This document shows positions 20,426-29,864 of a DNA stretch of 64,000 nt, piece after piece. A model generated the notes under the pieces. It was given only the letters and a program-made list of their open reading frames with translations, made no database searches and was not told the origin of the DNA. Both the position numbers and the translations under genes were made by a program. The DNA is taken from assembly GCA_016716905.1 (NCBI GenBank), contig JADJUS010000022.1, positions 434,001-498,000 of the forward strand, read 5' to 3'. Each line of letters begins with the position of its first letter. Positions within the stretch are counted from its first letter, which is position 1. Source of the stretch: Acidobacteriota bacterium. GTDB lineage: Bacteria; Acidobacteriota; Vicinamibacteria; Vicinamibacterales; SCN-69-37.

Positions 20426-20725
20426 ATGACTGTGAAGTTTGTTCCGAACGACAAAGGCAATCCGGCTGGCAAGCTGGCAGACGCAGAACTGCATTTTTCG
20501 GGCGGTCCGCTCAACGGACTGCGGCTGGTGGGGTTCAGCGTGTGGGAGCGCAAACAGGGCGGCCGCAACGTGACCTTTCCTGCCCGGCAATACTCGGTCA
20601 ACGGTGAGCGCCGCAGTTACTCGCTGTTGCGCCCCATCCTCGACGCCACGTCGCAAGACGCCTTGCGCGACTTGATCCTCGAGGCGTACAAGGAACACGA
20701 AGTCGCCTTCGCCGAAGCGGTCTAG
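20426..20725 (+). CDS. 99-residue protein of unknown function, faintly SpoVG-like
   Basis: ATG 20426 is chosen because GAGGAG lies 6 bases upstream; a longer reading from 20396 has no such site. The protein is a compact mixed alpha/beta chain: MTVKFVPNDKGNP, then LHFSGGPLNGLRLVGFSVWE, PARQYSVNGERRSY and a final helix (DALRDLILEAYKEHEVAFAE). The middle has a loose resemblance to SpoVG/septation regulator proteins, too weak to name. There is no signal peptide. It overlaps the 3' end of the convergent radical SAM gene by 4 bases. Confidence 0.65.
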   Translation: MTVKFVPNDKGNPAGKLADAELHFSGGPLNGLRLVGFSVWERKQGGRNVTFPARQYSVNGERRSYSLLRPILDATSQDALRDLILEAYKEHEVAFAEAV

Positions 20726-22542
20726 CCGAACGGACTCGGGATCTCGGACTCTGGACTCTGGACCCTGGACCCTGGACCCTGAACTCGCCTTGGCTGGATG
20801 GTCTGCTCGGCGCGCAGGCTTTTCTGGAGCTCCGTGCGGAAGAAGCTCTCCTTCAGCCCGCCGTCGATGATCTGCCACGGCAGGAAGGCGTCGGCTTCGC
20901 GGTTGCGATAGAGGTAGGCGTCGGCGTCGAGGCCGGCGTCGGCCACGGCCGCACGCCACTGGCCGCCGTTCTGCTCGGCGCGTTCGATGACGTCGGCCAC
21001 CCGGCGGTCGCCCAGCGACAGCAGGCCCTGATAGTAGGAATGCCGTTCCGACTTGATGTTGAAGTACACGTTGTCGATGTCCGCCACCAGGTGACGCAGC
21101 CGCTTGCTCTTCTGCTCGATGGTCGCCGTGTCAGTCATCGGCATCCACTGATACGTGGTGCCGGGCTTGGGCACCAGCGGATTGACCGACGCCACGATGC
21201 GCCCCACGGTGCCGCGGACTTTGGCGTGCGCCATCATGCGATCCCGCATCGCCACTGTCAGGTCCCGAATGGCCACCAGGTCATCGTCTTCCTCGGTGGG
21301 GATGCCGATCATGTAGTAGAGCTTGAGGTTCTGGATGCCGCTCGCAAAAATGAGCTCGGTGCGCGTGAGGATTTCGTCGTTGGTCACCGTTTTGTTGATG
21401 ACACGGCGCAGGCGGTCGGACCCGGTTTCGGGCGCGATGGTGATGGACTTTTCCCCGCTCTCGCGCAGGAGGCGCACGATGGGTTCGGTCAGGTCGTCCA
21501 TGCGCAGCGACGCCGGGGTGATGCCGTATCCCATCGCGAGCAGTTTCTCGAGGATCGGCACGATGTCGGGGTGGTCACAGAGGGCGATTGAGACCAGACC
21601 CACGCGGGTGGCGTGCGGACGCGCGGCCTCGGCCAGGGCCAGAATCCTGGCGGTGTCGAACGGGCGCACCGGCAGGTAGTTGTACCCCGCCCAGCAGAAC
21701 CGGCACATGTTGGCGCAACCGCGCACCACCTCGATGAGGAACCTGGCGCCGAACTCCGTGTCGGGCGTGAAGATGCAGGTGGAAGGCGGGTCCACGTGAT
21801 CGGTCGCGCGCACCGCCGCCTTGTGCACCACCGGCGGCGCGCCGGTGCCGGCCCTGGGAGTGATGGCGGCCACACGCCCGGGACCATCGTAGGTCACGTC
21901 GTAGAACGAGGGGATGTAGAACCCACGCTCGCGCGCGAGCAGGCCGAGCAGTTCGTCCCGGGACCCGGCGCGATGCCAGGCGTCGACCAGGGCGGGCACG
22001 AGTACTTCGCCCTCACCGGCGGCGATGACATCAGCGAACGGCGCGAGCGGCTCGGGGTTGACGAACGTGACCGCGCCACCCACCACGATCAGCGGGTCGC
22101 GATGATGCCGGTCAGTGGCGCGGGCCTTCAACCCCGCCAGCCGCAGCATGGTCAGTACATTGGTGTAGTCCCATTCAAACGAGACGGAGAAGGCGAAAAT
22201 ATCGAAGTCGCCCACCGGCGTCTGCGACTCGATGGTGACGAAAGGGTCGTGGCGGCCACGGTCATCGCCCAGGTCCTGTTTGCCGGGCAGGAACACGCGC
22301 TCACACACCACGCGGTCATCGGCGTTGAGCAGCCGGTACACGGTCTGCAGGCCAAGGTTCGACATCCCCACGAAGTAGGTATTCGGAAACGCCAGCGCCA
22401 CCCGCAGTCGTCCTCCATGTGGCTTGCGGACGTACCCGACTTCCCTCTCCAGCGTCGCGAGCGCATCGGCGCGCCGATGCCCCGGCCCCTGGCCTGCGCC
22501 GGGGCGACCGCCGTACTTGCGAGGAACGAGTCTCTTGGGCAT
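20722..22542 (-). CDS. B12-binding-type radical SAM protein (TIGR03960 family)
   Basis: 606 residues. The N-terminal 200 residues resemble a degenerate B12-binding fold (RVALAFPNTYFVGMSNLGLQ). The radical SAM cluster motif is RGCANMCRFCWAGY near residue 275 (CxxxCxxC), followed by a TIM-barrel segment (SITIAPETGSDRLRRVINK). This matches the TIGR03960 group, often adjacent to a TIGR03936 partner; no partner is seen here. The reaction is unknown. It sits downstream of ftsZ on the same strand after a 195-base repeat-rich gap. The last about 20 residues (RVQGPGSRVQSPE...) are encoded by a heptamer tandem array and are probably a non-conserved tail. No strong ribosome-binding site is seen. Confidence 0.87.
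   Translation of the reverse strand: MPKRLVPRKYGGRPGAGQGPGHRRADALATLEREVGYVRKPHGGRLRVALAFPNTYFVGMSNLGLQTVYRLLNADDRVVCERVFLPGKQDLGDDRGRHDPFVTIESQTPVGDFDIFAFSVSFEWDYTNVLTMLRLAGLKARATDRHHRDPLIVVGGAVTFVNPEPLAPFADVIAAGEGEVLVPALVDAWHRAGSRDELLGLLARERGFYIPSFYDVTYDGPGRVAAITPRAGTGAPPVVHKAAVRATDHVDPPSTCIFTPDTEFGARFLIEVVRGCANMCRFCWAGYNYLPVRPFDTARILALAEAARPHATRVGLVSIALCDHPDIVPILEKLLAMGYGITPASLRMDDLTEPIVRLLRESGEKSITIAPETGSDRLRRVINKTVTNDEILTRTELIFASGIQNLKLYYMIGIPTEEDDDLVAIRDLTVAMRDRMMAHAKVRGTVGRIVASVNPLVPKPGTTYQWMPMTDTATIEQKSKRLRHLVADIDNVYFNIKSERHSYYQGLLSLGDRRVADVIERAEQNGGQWRAAVADAGLDADAYLYRNREADAFLPWQIIDGGLKESFFRTELQKSLRAEQTIQPRRVQGPGSRVQSPESEIPSPFG
20745..20786. repeat. Six-copy heptamer array (TGGACCC type) inside the 3' end of the radical SAM gene
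   Basis: Six consecutive 7-base units: CGGACTC, TGGACTC, three TGGACCC and TGAACTC. On the minus strand this reads as GGGTCCA-type units and encodes the protein tail. The same unit, in the opposite orientation, forms the array at 22644-22678 on the other side of the gene. Confidence 0.85.
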
Positions 22543-22643
22543 TCAGAAGGGCCGTGGCTACTGGAGCCCCGCCTGACGCGGCGGCGGGGAAAGGGAACGG
22601 GACTCTTTCGATTGTACCTGCGAATGGAGGATTGAGGATTTGG

Positions 22644-22678
22644 GGGTCCAGGGTCCAGGGTCCAGGGTCCGGGGTCCC
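22644..22678. repeat. Five-copy heptamer array (GGGTCCA type) upstream of the radical SAM gene
   Basis: Five head-to-tail 7-base units on the plus strand: three GGGTCCA, then GGGTCCG and GGGTCCC. It lies in the ftsZ to radical SAM gap and is inverted relative to the array at 20745-20786. Confidence 0.88.
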
Positions 22679-22690
22679 TGAGCCCCTGCG

Positions 22691-22738
22691 CAGTTCCTCA
22701 GTTCCTCAGTTCCCCAGTTCCCCAGTTCCCCAGTTCCT
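22691..22738. repeat. Six-copy octamer array CAGTTCCY abutting the ftsZ stop
   Basis: Six exact-register 8-base units (CAGTTCCT twice, CAGTTCCC three times, CAGTTCCT once) end at the first base of the ftsZ stop codon (minus strand). The array does not encode protein in either neighbour. Length polymorphism by slippage is likely. Confidence 0.88.
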
Positions 22739-24000
22739 TACGCGTCCTTGCGGCGGAGAAATGCCGGCACATCGAGCGGCGACGGCCCGTCGTCGTCATC
22801 ACTATCAGGGCCGCTGAACGAGCGCTCGATCAGCGGCAGGTCGAGTCCCGGTCGCCGCGTGAGTGCGACCCGGGTGGTGCTGAGCGGAGACCCGTTCACC
22901 ACCAGACGTTCCTCGTCGAAGATGCGTTGCGCGCTGTATGCCGTCATGTCGATTGGTGTGGGGATGGACGATTGCACAGCCGGCATCGTCTGGGTGCGGG
23001 CGTGGTCGAAGCCCGTGGCGATGACCGTGATCTTGACCTGGCCTTCCATCGCCTGGTCCACCACGGCGCCGAAGATGATGTTCGCGTCTTCGTGCGCGGC
23101 GTTGTAGATGATCTCGGACGCTTCGCTGACTTCGGCCAGCGTGAGATCGGGACCGCCCGTGATGTTGATGATGACGCCGCGGGCGCCGCTGACGGTGGCG
23201 TCCTCAAGCAGCGGGCTCGAGACCGCCGCAGTGGCGGCCACCTTCGCGCGATCGGCGCCCGACGCGATGCCGGTGCCCATGATGGCCAGCCCCATCCGCG
23301 ACATGATCGTGCGCACGTCGGCGAAGTCGAGGTTAATGATGCCGGGCACCAGGATGAGATCCGAAATGCCCTGAATCGCCTGGCGCAGCACATCATCCGC
23401 CGTCACAAAGGCGGCCGACATGCTGGTCTCGCGGTTCACGGTGGTCAGCAGGCGCTCGTTGGGAATGGTGATGAGCGTGTCCACGCACTCCTGCAGTTCC
23501 TTGAGGCCGCGGTCGGCCTGCGTCGCCCGCTTGCGGCCCTCGAACTTGAAGGGCTTGGTGACCACCGCGATGGTGAGCGCGCCAATCTGGTTCGCGAGGC
23601 TGGCGATGACCGGCGCGGCGCCGGTGCCCGTGCCGCCGCCCAGGCCCGTCGTCACAAAGACCATGTCGGCCCCTGCCAGTGCCTCAAGAATGTGCTCGGT
23701 GTCCTCAAGCGCCGCCTCTCGGCCGACGTTCGGATCCGCGCCGGCGCCCAGGCCCTTGGTCAGCAGCCGCCCCAGCTGAATCTTCACCGGCGCCGCGCTT
23801 TGCGCCAGCGCCTGCTGGTCGGTGTTGGCCACGATGAACTCGACGCCGGTCACACCCGATGTGACCATCCGGTTCACCGCGTTGCCGCCGCCGCCGCCAA
23901 CGCCAATCACCTTGATGCGTGCGCCGGTGCGTCTGCCTTCCTCCTCAAGCAGGATGCGAAGCGAGTCGGATCTCTCTGTCGTCAGATTCAGTGGGTTCAT
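22738..24000 (-). CDS. ftsZ: Cell division GTPase FtsZ
   Basis: 420 residues, ATG at 24000 with AAGGAG about 9 bases upstream. The tubulin-like GTPase has [17 protein letters not shown] near residue 31, the signature [13 protein letters not shown] near 121, and [11 protein letters not shown] near 223 (T7-loop region). A variable linker follows, and the C-terminal peptide [11 protein letters not shown] matches the conserved tail that binds FtsA and other partners. It forms the Z ring at midcell. It is the last of the classical dcw genes here, 20 bases after ftsA. Confidence 0.97.
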   Translation of the reverse strand: MNPLNLTTERSDSLRILLEEEGRRTGARIKVIGVGGGGGNAVNRMVTSGVTGVEFIVANTDQQALAQSAAPVKIQLGRLLTKGLGAGADPNVGREAALEDTEHILEALAGADMVFVTTGLGGGTGTGAAPVIASLANQIGALTIAVVTKPFKFEGRKRATQADRGLKELQECVDTLITIPNERLLTTVNRETSMSAAFVTADDVLRQAIQGISDLILVPGIINLDFADVRTIMSRMGLAIMGTGIASGADRAKVAATAAVSSPLLEDATVSGARGVIINITGGPDLTLAEVSEASEIIYNAAHEDANIIFGAVVDQAMEGQVKITVIATGFDHARTQTMPAVQSSIPTPIDMTAYSAQRIFDEERLVVNGSPLSTTRVALTRRPGLDLPLIERSFSGPDSDDDDGPSPLDVPAFLRRKDA

Positions 24001-24020
24001 CTCGGCTCTCTCCTTGGCGA

Positions 24021-25253
24021 CTAAAAGAATTCCTTGAACAGCGTGCGCAACCGTCCGGTCAATTTCCCGATCGTGCCGCCGCCCACGCGCACGGGCTCCA
24101 ACTGGAGGTTGCGATGCGCATACATGACCAGTCCCACCGACGTGGCGAACGCGGGACTGTTGACGTGATCGGCCAACCCGCCCACGCCTTCCGGCTCACC
24201 CCTCCGAACTGGCAGGTCGAAGATCTGCTCGGCGATCTCCACCATGCCTTCGAGCATGCTGCCCCCGCCGGTCAGCACGATGCCGGAGTTGAGCGACTTC
24301 TCGAAGCCGGCTTTGCGGATTTCGTCCCACAGCAGGTGGCAGATTTCCTCGGCGCGCGGCTGCAGAATCTCCGACACCACGCGGCGCGACATGACACGCG
24401 CGCGACGGCCGGCAATGCTCGCCACTTCCATCGTTTCGTCTTCGGGCACAAGCGAGGTCAGTGCACAACCCGACCGGCGCTTGAGCTTTTCGGCTTCCGG
24501 GATGGGCATGCGCAGACCGACGGCGATGTCGTTGGTGAAGTGGTCGCCGCCCACCGGCACCACACCGGTATGCCAGAGGCTGCCGCGCTCGAACACTGAG
24601 AAGTCCGTCGTCCCGCCGCCGATGTCCACCACGGCCACACCCAGTTCCTTTTCGTCGGCGGTCAGCACGGCCTCGCTCGACGCCAGCTGCTCCAGCACCG
24701 TGTCGCCCACTTCCACGCCGGCGCGGTTCACACACGCCACCATGTTCTGCATCGATGACGAGTTACCCGTGACCACGTGCACGTTCACTTCGAGGCGCGA
24801 CCCGGTCATGCCGACGGGCACCGCAATGCCGTCCTGGTCATCCACCACGAAGTCCTGGGGCAACACGTGCAGGATCTCGCGGCCGGCCGGCAGCGCCACC
24901 GCGCGCGCCGCATCAATCGCGCGCTTGACGTCGTCTCGCGTGATTTCGCGGTTGCGACCCGCCACCGCCACCACGCCGCGGCTGTTGAACGCCTTGACGT
25001 GGGCCCCCGACAGCGCGAGATGCACCGTGTCGATCTCGACGCCCGCGGTCAGTTCCGCTTCGTCAAGCGCCTTCTTGATCGCCTCGGCCGCCGAGTCCAC
25101 GTTGTTGACCACGCCGCGGCGAATGCCCTTGGAGTCGGCCAGGCCGATGCCGATGATGTCGAGCGTGCCGTCGTCCATCATCTCGCCGACAATCGCCGAC
25201 ACCTTGGAGGTGCCCACATCGAGCCCCACCAGATAGCGTTCTTTTCGTGCCAT
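24021..25253 (-). CDS. ftsA: Cell division protein FtsA
   Basis: 410 residues, actin/HSP70-fold ATPase that tethers FtsZ to the membrane. It opens with [18 protein letters not shown] (phosphate-1 loop), has [14 protein letters not shown] near residue 208 (phosphate-2) and [12 protein letters not shown] near 334 (adenosine loop). The C-terminal amphipathic helix [15 protein letters not shown] is the expected membrane-targeting sequence. The ATG directly abuts the ftsQ stop with no gap, and ftsZ follows after 20 bases. Confidence 0.96.
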   Translation of the reverse strand: MARKERYLVGLDVGTSKVSAIVGEMMDDGTLDIIGIGLADSKGIRRGVVNNVDSAAEAIKKALDEAELTAGVEIDTVHLALSGAHVKAFNSRGVVAVAGRNREITRDDVKRAIDAARAVALPAGREILHVLPQDFVVDDQDGIAVPVGMTGSRLEVNVHVVTGNSSSMQNMVACVNRAGVEVGDTVLEQLASSEAVLTADEKELGVAVVDIGGGTTDFSVFERGSLWHTGVVPVGGDHFTNDIAVGLRMPIPEAEKLKRRSGCALTSLVPEDETMEVASIAGRRARVMSRRVVSEILQPRAEEICHLLWDEIRKAGFEKSLNSGIVLTGGGSMLEGMVEIAEQIFDLPVRRGEPEGVGGLADHVNSPAFATSVGLVMYAHRNLQLEPVRVGGGTIGKLTGRLRTLFKEFF

Positions 25254-26126
25254 TCACACCTCTCCTGCGGCCGGTTCGCCCGGTCGTTTCTTGTTCTTCA
25301 CAACGACCCGTTGGCCGAACCGCAAATCCACCGACTCCACGTCGTCCATCCGTTCGTTGAGCGTCGGCCGGATCTCCAGGTACGTCCGGAGGCGCTCCAC
25401 AAACTGGTCATCACCCAGATACAACAGCGCGGTGTCGTCATTGAGCAGTACCACGACGTTGGCCTCGCGCGAGACGTCGATCTGCGAAATCGAGCGCTTG
25501 AGTTCCGGCCGAGTGGCCAGGGCGCCCAGGAATCGAGTGACGAGCTGGGCACGCGCGGGATCGATCGATGATCCTCCGTCGGCGGCCGGCGACGCCATGC
25601 CGTCCACAATCGGCAAATCGAAGTCTGCGTAGTCGGGGCCGTAATCGTCGATGATCACGCCCCCGCCATCCACCAGATACAACCGCTGTCCCAACCGGGC
25701 AACCGCCACGGGATCCCGTTCGACGATGCGAACGTCGATGGTGGACGGGAAGCTCCGGCGCACGGTCACCGACGCCACCCATCGCGAAGCGAGTACGAGT
25801 TCCTGAAACTGCTTCAGGTCCACGCGCAGCAGGCTCTGCCCAAGCACGCTGTCTTCCAGCGTCTTGACCGCGTTGGGCGACAGACGTACCTGACCGCGCA
25901 CCACCACACGATCCACGGCCAGGATTCCTGCATCCACCACCCGCGTGGACGCCAGGACGACCACCGCCACGAGCGCCCCGCCAAACAGGACGCCGCCGCC
26001 GATGCGCCACAACCGCGGCGTGATCCGGCGGTACTTTCCGGGCCGGTCAGGCCGCTTGAAACGTTTGTCGGCCACCGACGCACCGCCGCCGGGCAATCCG
26101 CGCCGCCGGCCTGGGGCTTCGCTCAT
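25254..26126 (-). CDS. ftsQ: Cell division protein FtsQ (POTRA domain)
   Basis: 290 residues: a basic cytoplasmic N-terminus (about 1-45), one transmembrane helix (GGVLFGGALVAVVVLAST), a POTRA domain (LAVDRVVVRGQVRLSPNAV, then SLLRVDLKQF) and a FtsQ-type beta domain (IDVRIVERDPVAVARLG, then LYLVDGGGVIIDDYG). It links the early and late divisome in the periplasm. It overlaps murC by 4 bases (ATGA-type junction) and is followed without gap by ftsA. No ddl or murB gene lies between murC and ftsQ, unlike in many dcw clusters. Confidence 0.92.
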   Translation of the reverse strand: MSEAPGRRRGLPGGGASVADKRFKRPDRPGKYRRITPRLWRIGGGVLFGGALVAVVVLASTRVVDAGILAVDRVVVRGQVRLSPNAVKTLEDSVLGQSLLRVDLKQFQELVLASRWVASVTVRRSFPSTIDVRIVERDPVAVARLGQRLYLVDGGGVIIDDYGPDYADFDLPIVDGMASPAADGGSSIDPARAQLVTRFLGALATRPELKRSISQIDVSREANVVVLLNDDTALLYLGDDQFVERLRTYLEIRPTLNERMDDVESVDLRFGQRVVVKNKKRPGEPAAGEV

Positions 26127-27538
26127 TGCGCCACCTCGCGTCCATCAAGACCGGCCATTTGCCGCAACGCGGCGAGCACACGGTCGGCCACAAGCCCGAT
26201 CGAACCGGCGCCGAGCGTGACAATCAGATCGCCGTCGCGCGCCAGCATCGCCACATGGCCCGGCACGTCAGCCACCTGCGGCACCACCACTAATTCCTTC
26301 ACCTGTTCACGCACGCGCGCGGCCAGCGTCTCAAGCGTGACTCCGGGGATCGGCGCCTCGCCGGCCGCATAGATGTCGGTCAGCACCACCACGTCGGCCA
26401 ATCCCAGCGCGGGTCCAAACTCCGCCATCAGGTCACGTGTGCGCGTGTAGCGATGGGGCTGGAAGACCGCGACCAGCCGCTGCGGTGATCCCTCACGCGC
26501 GGTGCGCAACACGGCGGCCACTTCCGTGGGGTGATGCCCGTAGTCGTCCACCACGGTCACGCCGGAGACTTCGCCGCGCACCTGATACCGGCGCTCGGCG
26601 CCGTGGAACTCGTGCAGTGCGGCGGCCATCCGGTCAAACGGCACGCCGATCTCCCGGCCAATCGCGACGGCAGCCAGCGCATTCAGCAGGTTGTGACGGC
26701 CGGGCACGCCGATGGTCAGCTCCTGGCGCCGGGTCTGGCCGCCATCCACCGTGCGCACCATGCAACGGCCCACGCGCCCATCGCTGACCGCGCCTTCACC
26801 GCGCACGTCGGCGCTCTCCGAGAATCCGTACGTGATGACGCGGCGCGTCAGCCGCGGCAGCAGGGCCGCCACCGCAGGGTCGTCCACACACGCGACCACG
26901 GCGCCGTAAAACGGCACCTTGTTGCCGAACGTCACGAACGCGTCGCTCAAATTTTCGAACGTGCCGTAGCTCTCCATGTGTTCGTGGTCGAGGTTCGTGA
27001 TCACGGCGAACGTCGGCGACAAGAGCAGGAACGATCGATCGCTCTCATCCGCTTCCGCCACCATGTACTGGCTGCTGCCCAGGCGCGCGTTGCTGCCGAA
27101 TGCCGACAGGCGTCCACCGATAACCGCTGTGGGATCGAGACCGCCCTTTTCAAGCAGCAGCGCCACCATCGACGTGGTGGTGGTCTTGCCGTGCGCGCCG
27201 GCGATGGCAATTCCGGTGCGCAGGCGCATCAGCTCTGCCAGCATTTCGGCGCGTGGGATCACCGGCACATGCGCCGCCCGCGCCGCCAGCACTTCGGGGT
27301 TGTCCACTGCCACGGCCGACGAGGTCACCACCACGTCGGCGTCGCCGATGTGGACGGCGTCGTGGCCAATCGCCACGCGCACACCCAACTCCGCGAGCCT
27401 GTCGGTGGTCTCGGACCGCCGCGCATCGGACCCCGACACCACGTAGCCGAGGTTGGCGAGCAACTCGGCGATGCCGCTCATGCCGATGCCCCCGATCCCG
27501 ACGAAATGCACGCGCCGTGTCCGGCCCATCATGGTCAT
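26123..27538 (-). CDS. murC: UDP-N-acetylmuramate--L-alanine ligase
   Basis: 471 residues. It adds L-Ala to UDP-MurNAc in the cytoplasm. Visible motifs are the nucleotide-binding start HFVGIGGIGMSGIAELLANLG, the ATP P-loop AGAHGKTTTTSM near residue 113, VAEADESDRSFL near 176, and DDYGHHPTEVAA near 341, the Mur-ligase C-domain signature of MurC. Length is standard. The ATG overlaps the murG stop by 4 bases. Confidence 0.96.
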   Translation of the reverse strand: MTMMGRTRRVHFVGIGGIGMSGIAELLANLGYVVSGSDARRSETTDRLAELGVRVAIGHDAVHIGDADVVVTSSAVAVDNPEVLAARAAHVPVIPRAEMLAELMRLRTGIAIAGAHGKTTTTSMVALLLEKGGLDPTAVIGGRLSAFGSNARLGSSQYMVAEADESDRSFLLLSPTFAVITNLDHEHMESYGTFENLSDAFVTFGNKVPFYGAVVACVDDPAVAALLPRLTRRVITYGFSESADVRGEGAVSDGRVGRCMVRTVDGGQTRRQELTIGVPGRHNLLNALAAVAIGREIGVPFDRMAAALHEFHGAERRYQVRGEVSGVTVVDDYGHHPTEVAAVLRTAREGSPQRLVAVFQPHRYTRTRDLMAEFGPALGLADVVVLTDIYAAGEAPIPGVTLETLAARVREQVKELVVVPQVADVPGHVAMLARDGDLIVTLGAGSIGLVADRVLAALRQMAGLDGREVAQ

Positions 27539-28635
27539 GCAGCAAGCTCCAGGATGCGCGACACAATGGCGTCGGCTGCCCCCGGCCGCGCGGCCGCGCG
27601 CATGGCGGTGCTCATCGCGGCACGGCCCGCCTCGTCGCCCACCAGGCCGGCGATGGTGCCCGCCAGCGTGACCGGGCCCTCGGGTTGATTCAGGACGCGC
27701 TCGTCCACGAGCTTCGCGGCTCCCAGATCCACCAGCACCTGCGCGTTCTTGCGCTGATGGTCGTCGGTCGCCGTCGGCAGCGGGATGAAGATGGCAGGGC
27801 GGCCCAGCGCCGCCAGTTCCGCCAGGGTCGTGGCGCCCGCGCGCGACACCACAACGTCGGCGGCCGTCATTTCGTCGGCCATCGCATCAAGGAACGCCAC
27901 CACGCGCGCACCGATGCCGGCGGCCTCATATTGCGCCTGCACCCATTCGCGATCGCGGGCTCCGGTCTGATGCACGATCTCCACACCGGGGCACTGCCGC
28001 ATCAGTTCAGGCGCCGCCGCCGTCATGGCCACATTGATCGCGTGCGCACCCTGCGACCCGCCGACGATCAACACCCGCGGTGGATGCGGCGCCCTGGCTG
28101 CGTCACTCCCGGCGCCCACGAACTCGGCGCGCACGGGATTGCCCGACACAAAACCCTTGCCGCCGAAATGCTCCAGCGTCCGCTCGTAGTTGACCGCGGC
28201 GGCGCGCACAAACGGCGCCAGCCACCGGTTGGTCAGGCCCGGCACCGCGTTCTGCTCCAGCACCATCGTCGCCATCCCGCGCAGCGAGGCGAGCAGGACC
28301 ACGGGACCGGAACTGTATCCCCCCACGCCCACCACCACGTGTGGGCGGCGGCGCGAGAGCAGGCGCCAGGCGTCCAGCAGGCTGGCGGGCAGGAGCGCAG
28401 CACCACGCAGACGGTTGGCGATCGACTTGCCCTTCAGTCCGCGGCTGCGAATCACATCCAGCTCGAACCCCGCCTCGGGCACCACGCGCGCCTCAAGGCC
28501 GCGCGACGTGCCGGCAAACGACACCTGCGCGTCAGGCACCCGCGCCATCAGCGCGCGCGCGACGGCGAGGCCCGGATAGAGGTGTCCTCCGGTGCCGCCA
28601 CCGGCAATGACAATCGTCAGGGGACCGCCGGTCAA
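27535..28635 (-). CDS. murG: Lipid II synthase MurG (GT28)
   Basis: 366 residues from a TTG at 28635 that overlaps the ftsW stop as TTGA; AGGAG lies 7 bases upstream and this start gives the expected opening MTGGPLTIVIAGGGTGGHLYP. A longer reading into ftsW has no homology. MurG transfers GlcNAc from UDP-GlcNAc to lipid I on the inner face of the membrane. The second nucleotide-binding domain shows VVSRAGATTLAELAALGRPA near residue 265 and PTATDDHQRKNA near 289. Length is normal for the family. Confidence 0.95.
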   Translation of the reverse strand: MTGGPLTIVIAGGGTGGHLYPGLAVARALMARVPDAQVSFAGTSRGLEARVVPEAGFELDVIRSRGLKGKSIANRLRGAALLPASLLDAWRLLSRRRPHVVVGVGGYSSGPVVLLASLRGMATMVLEQNAVPGLTNRWLAPFVRAAAVNYERTLEHFGGKGFVSGNPVRAEFVGAGSDAARAPHPPRVLIVGGSQGAHAINVAMTAAAPELMRQCPGVEIVHQTGARDREWVQAQYEAAGIGARVVAFLDAMADEMTAADVVVSRAGATTLAELAALGRPAIFIPLPTATDDHQRKNAQVLVDLGAAKLVDERVLNQPEGPVTLAGTIAGLVGDEAGRAAMSTAMRAAARPGAADAIVSRILELAA

Positions 28636-29798
28636 CCTTCTGCTCCTGCGGGTTGGTCCAGCCTCGCCGTGTGCGCGGCACGCGTCACGCGTCCGCCCGG
28701 GTCGACTGCAGTCGCATGCTGGGTGATGTTGAGGATGATGCCCATCGCGATCATGTTCGCGAGCATGGACGACCCGCCGTTGCTCACAAACGGCAGCGGA
28801 ATGCCCTTGGTCGGCAGCAGGCCCAGCACCACGCTGATGTTGACGAAGGCCTGCACAGCGATCATCGCGGTCAGCCCGGTGGCCAGCAGGGCGCCCAGCC
28901 GATCGGGCGCAAACATCGCGGCGCGGATGCCGCGAACGGCGATGACACAAAAGCAGATGAGGACGGCTGTCGTGCCGACCAGGCCCAGTTCCTCGCCGAT
29001 GATGGCGTAAATGAAGTCGGTGTGAGCTTCGGGAATGTAGAACAGCTTCTGCACGCCGTCCATGAAGCCACGTCCGAACGGGCCTCCCGACCCGATCGCG
29101 ATGATCGATTGAAGCAGCTGGAAGCTGTCGCCGGTGGGGTCACTCTCCGGATCGAGAAACGACATCAGTCGCCTGACGCGGTACTGCTCCATCACCACCA
29201 CTGCGCCGGCCACCGGCAACAACACGCCAACGACCACGGCCATATGCCTGAACGACAGCCCGGCGGCGAAGATCATGACGAGCACCACTCCTGACAGCGC
29301 TGCCGACGTGCCGAAGTCGGGCTGCAGCACGATGAGGCCGGTCAGGACGCCAGTGACAATGCCGATGGGGAGCAGGGCGTATATGGGTTCATTGATCCGG
29401 TGCATCCGGCGCTCTAGGAGCGCGGCCGTAAAAAAGATGGCAGCGAGCTTCGCGAACTCCGACGGTTGCAGCGTGAAGCCGGGAAAGGAGATCCACCGGC
29501 GCGCGTTGTTGATCTTGTCGAAGCCGAACACCGCAAACAGCAGCACGACCACAACGGCCAGCGCCGTCCAGATGACCGCAGGCCGACGATACACGTGATA
29601 GTCCACGCGCATGGCGACGGCGAGCAGCAACAGGCCGAGACCGATGTACGCCGACTGCTTGATCAGAAACTTGTTCTGCGAGTCGAACTTGTCCTGGGCG
29701 TAGACCGCCGAGGCGGAGTACACCATCACCAGGCTGACACCCAGCAACAGCACGGTGGCCCAGAGGAGCCACTTGTCCGATTTCAGCGTTCTTGCCAC
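28632..29798 (-). CDS. ftsW: Peptidoglycan glycosyltransferase FtsW (SEDS)
   Basis: 388 residues, about ten transmembrane helices. GTG start at 29798 with AAAGGGA upstream. SEDS features are ARRWISFPGFTLQPSEFAKL near residue 100, PDFGTSAALSG near 158 with the region of the catalytic Asp, and TDFIYAIIGEELGLVG near 272. It polymerises lipid II at the septum with FtsI. The 158-base gap to murD on its upstream side is the only sizeable gap inside the dcw cluster and holds an inverted repeat. The C-terminus is cytosolic and rich in Arg and Ala. Confidence 0.95.
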   Translation of the reverse strand: MARTLKSDKWLLWATVLLLGVSLVMVYSASAVYAQDKFDSQNKFLIKQSAYIGLGLLLLAVAMRVDYHVYRRPAVIWTALAVVVVLLFAVFGFDKINNARRWISFPGFTLQPSEFAKLAAIFFTAALLERRMHRINEPIYALLPIGIVTGVLTGLIVLQPDFGTSAALSGVVLVMIFAAGLSFRHMAVVVGVLLPVAGAVVVMEQYRVRRLMSFLDPESDPTGDSFQLLQSIIAIGSGGPFGRGFMDGVQKLFYIPEAHTDFIYAIIGEELGLVGTTAVLICFCVIAVRGIRAAMFAPDRLGALLATGLTAMIAVQAFVNISVVLGLLPTKGIPLPFVSNGGSSMLANMIAMGIILNITQHATAVDPGGRVTRAAHTARLDQPAGAEG

Positions 29799-29864
29799 AA
29801 CAGTCCCTTTCCACCCACCACGCCGGCCCTAAAGCCCGGCGCCTATCGTGCCGACACTGGACAC

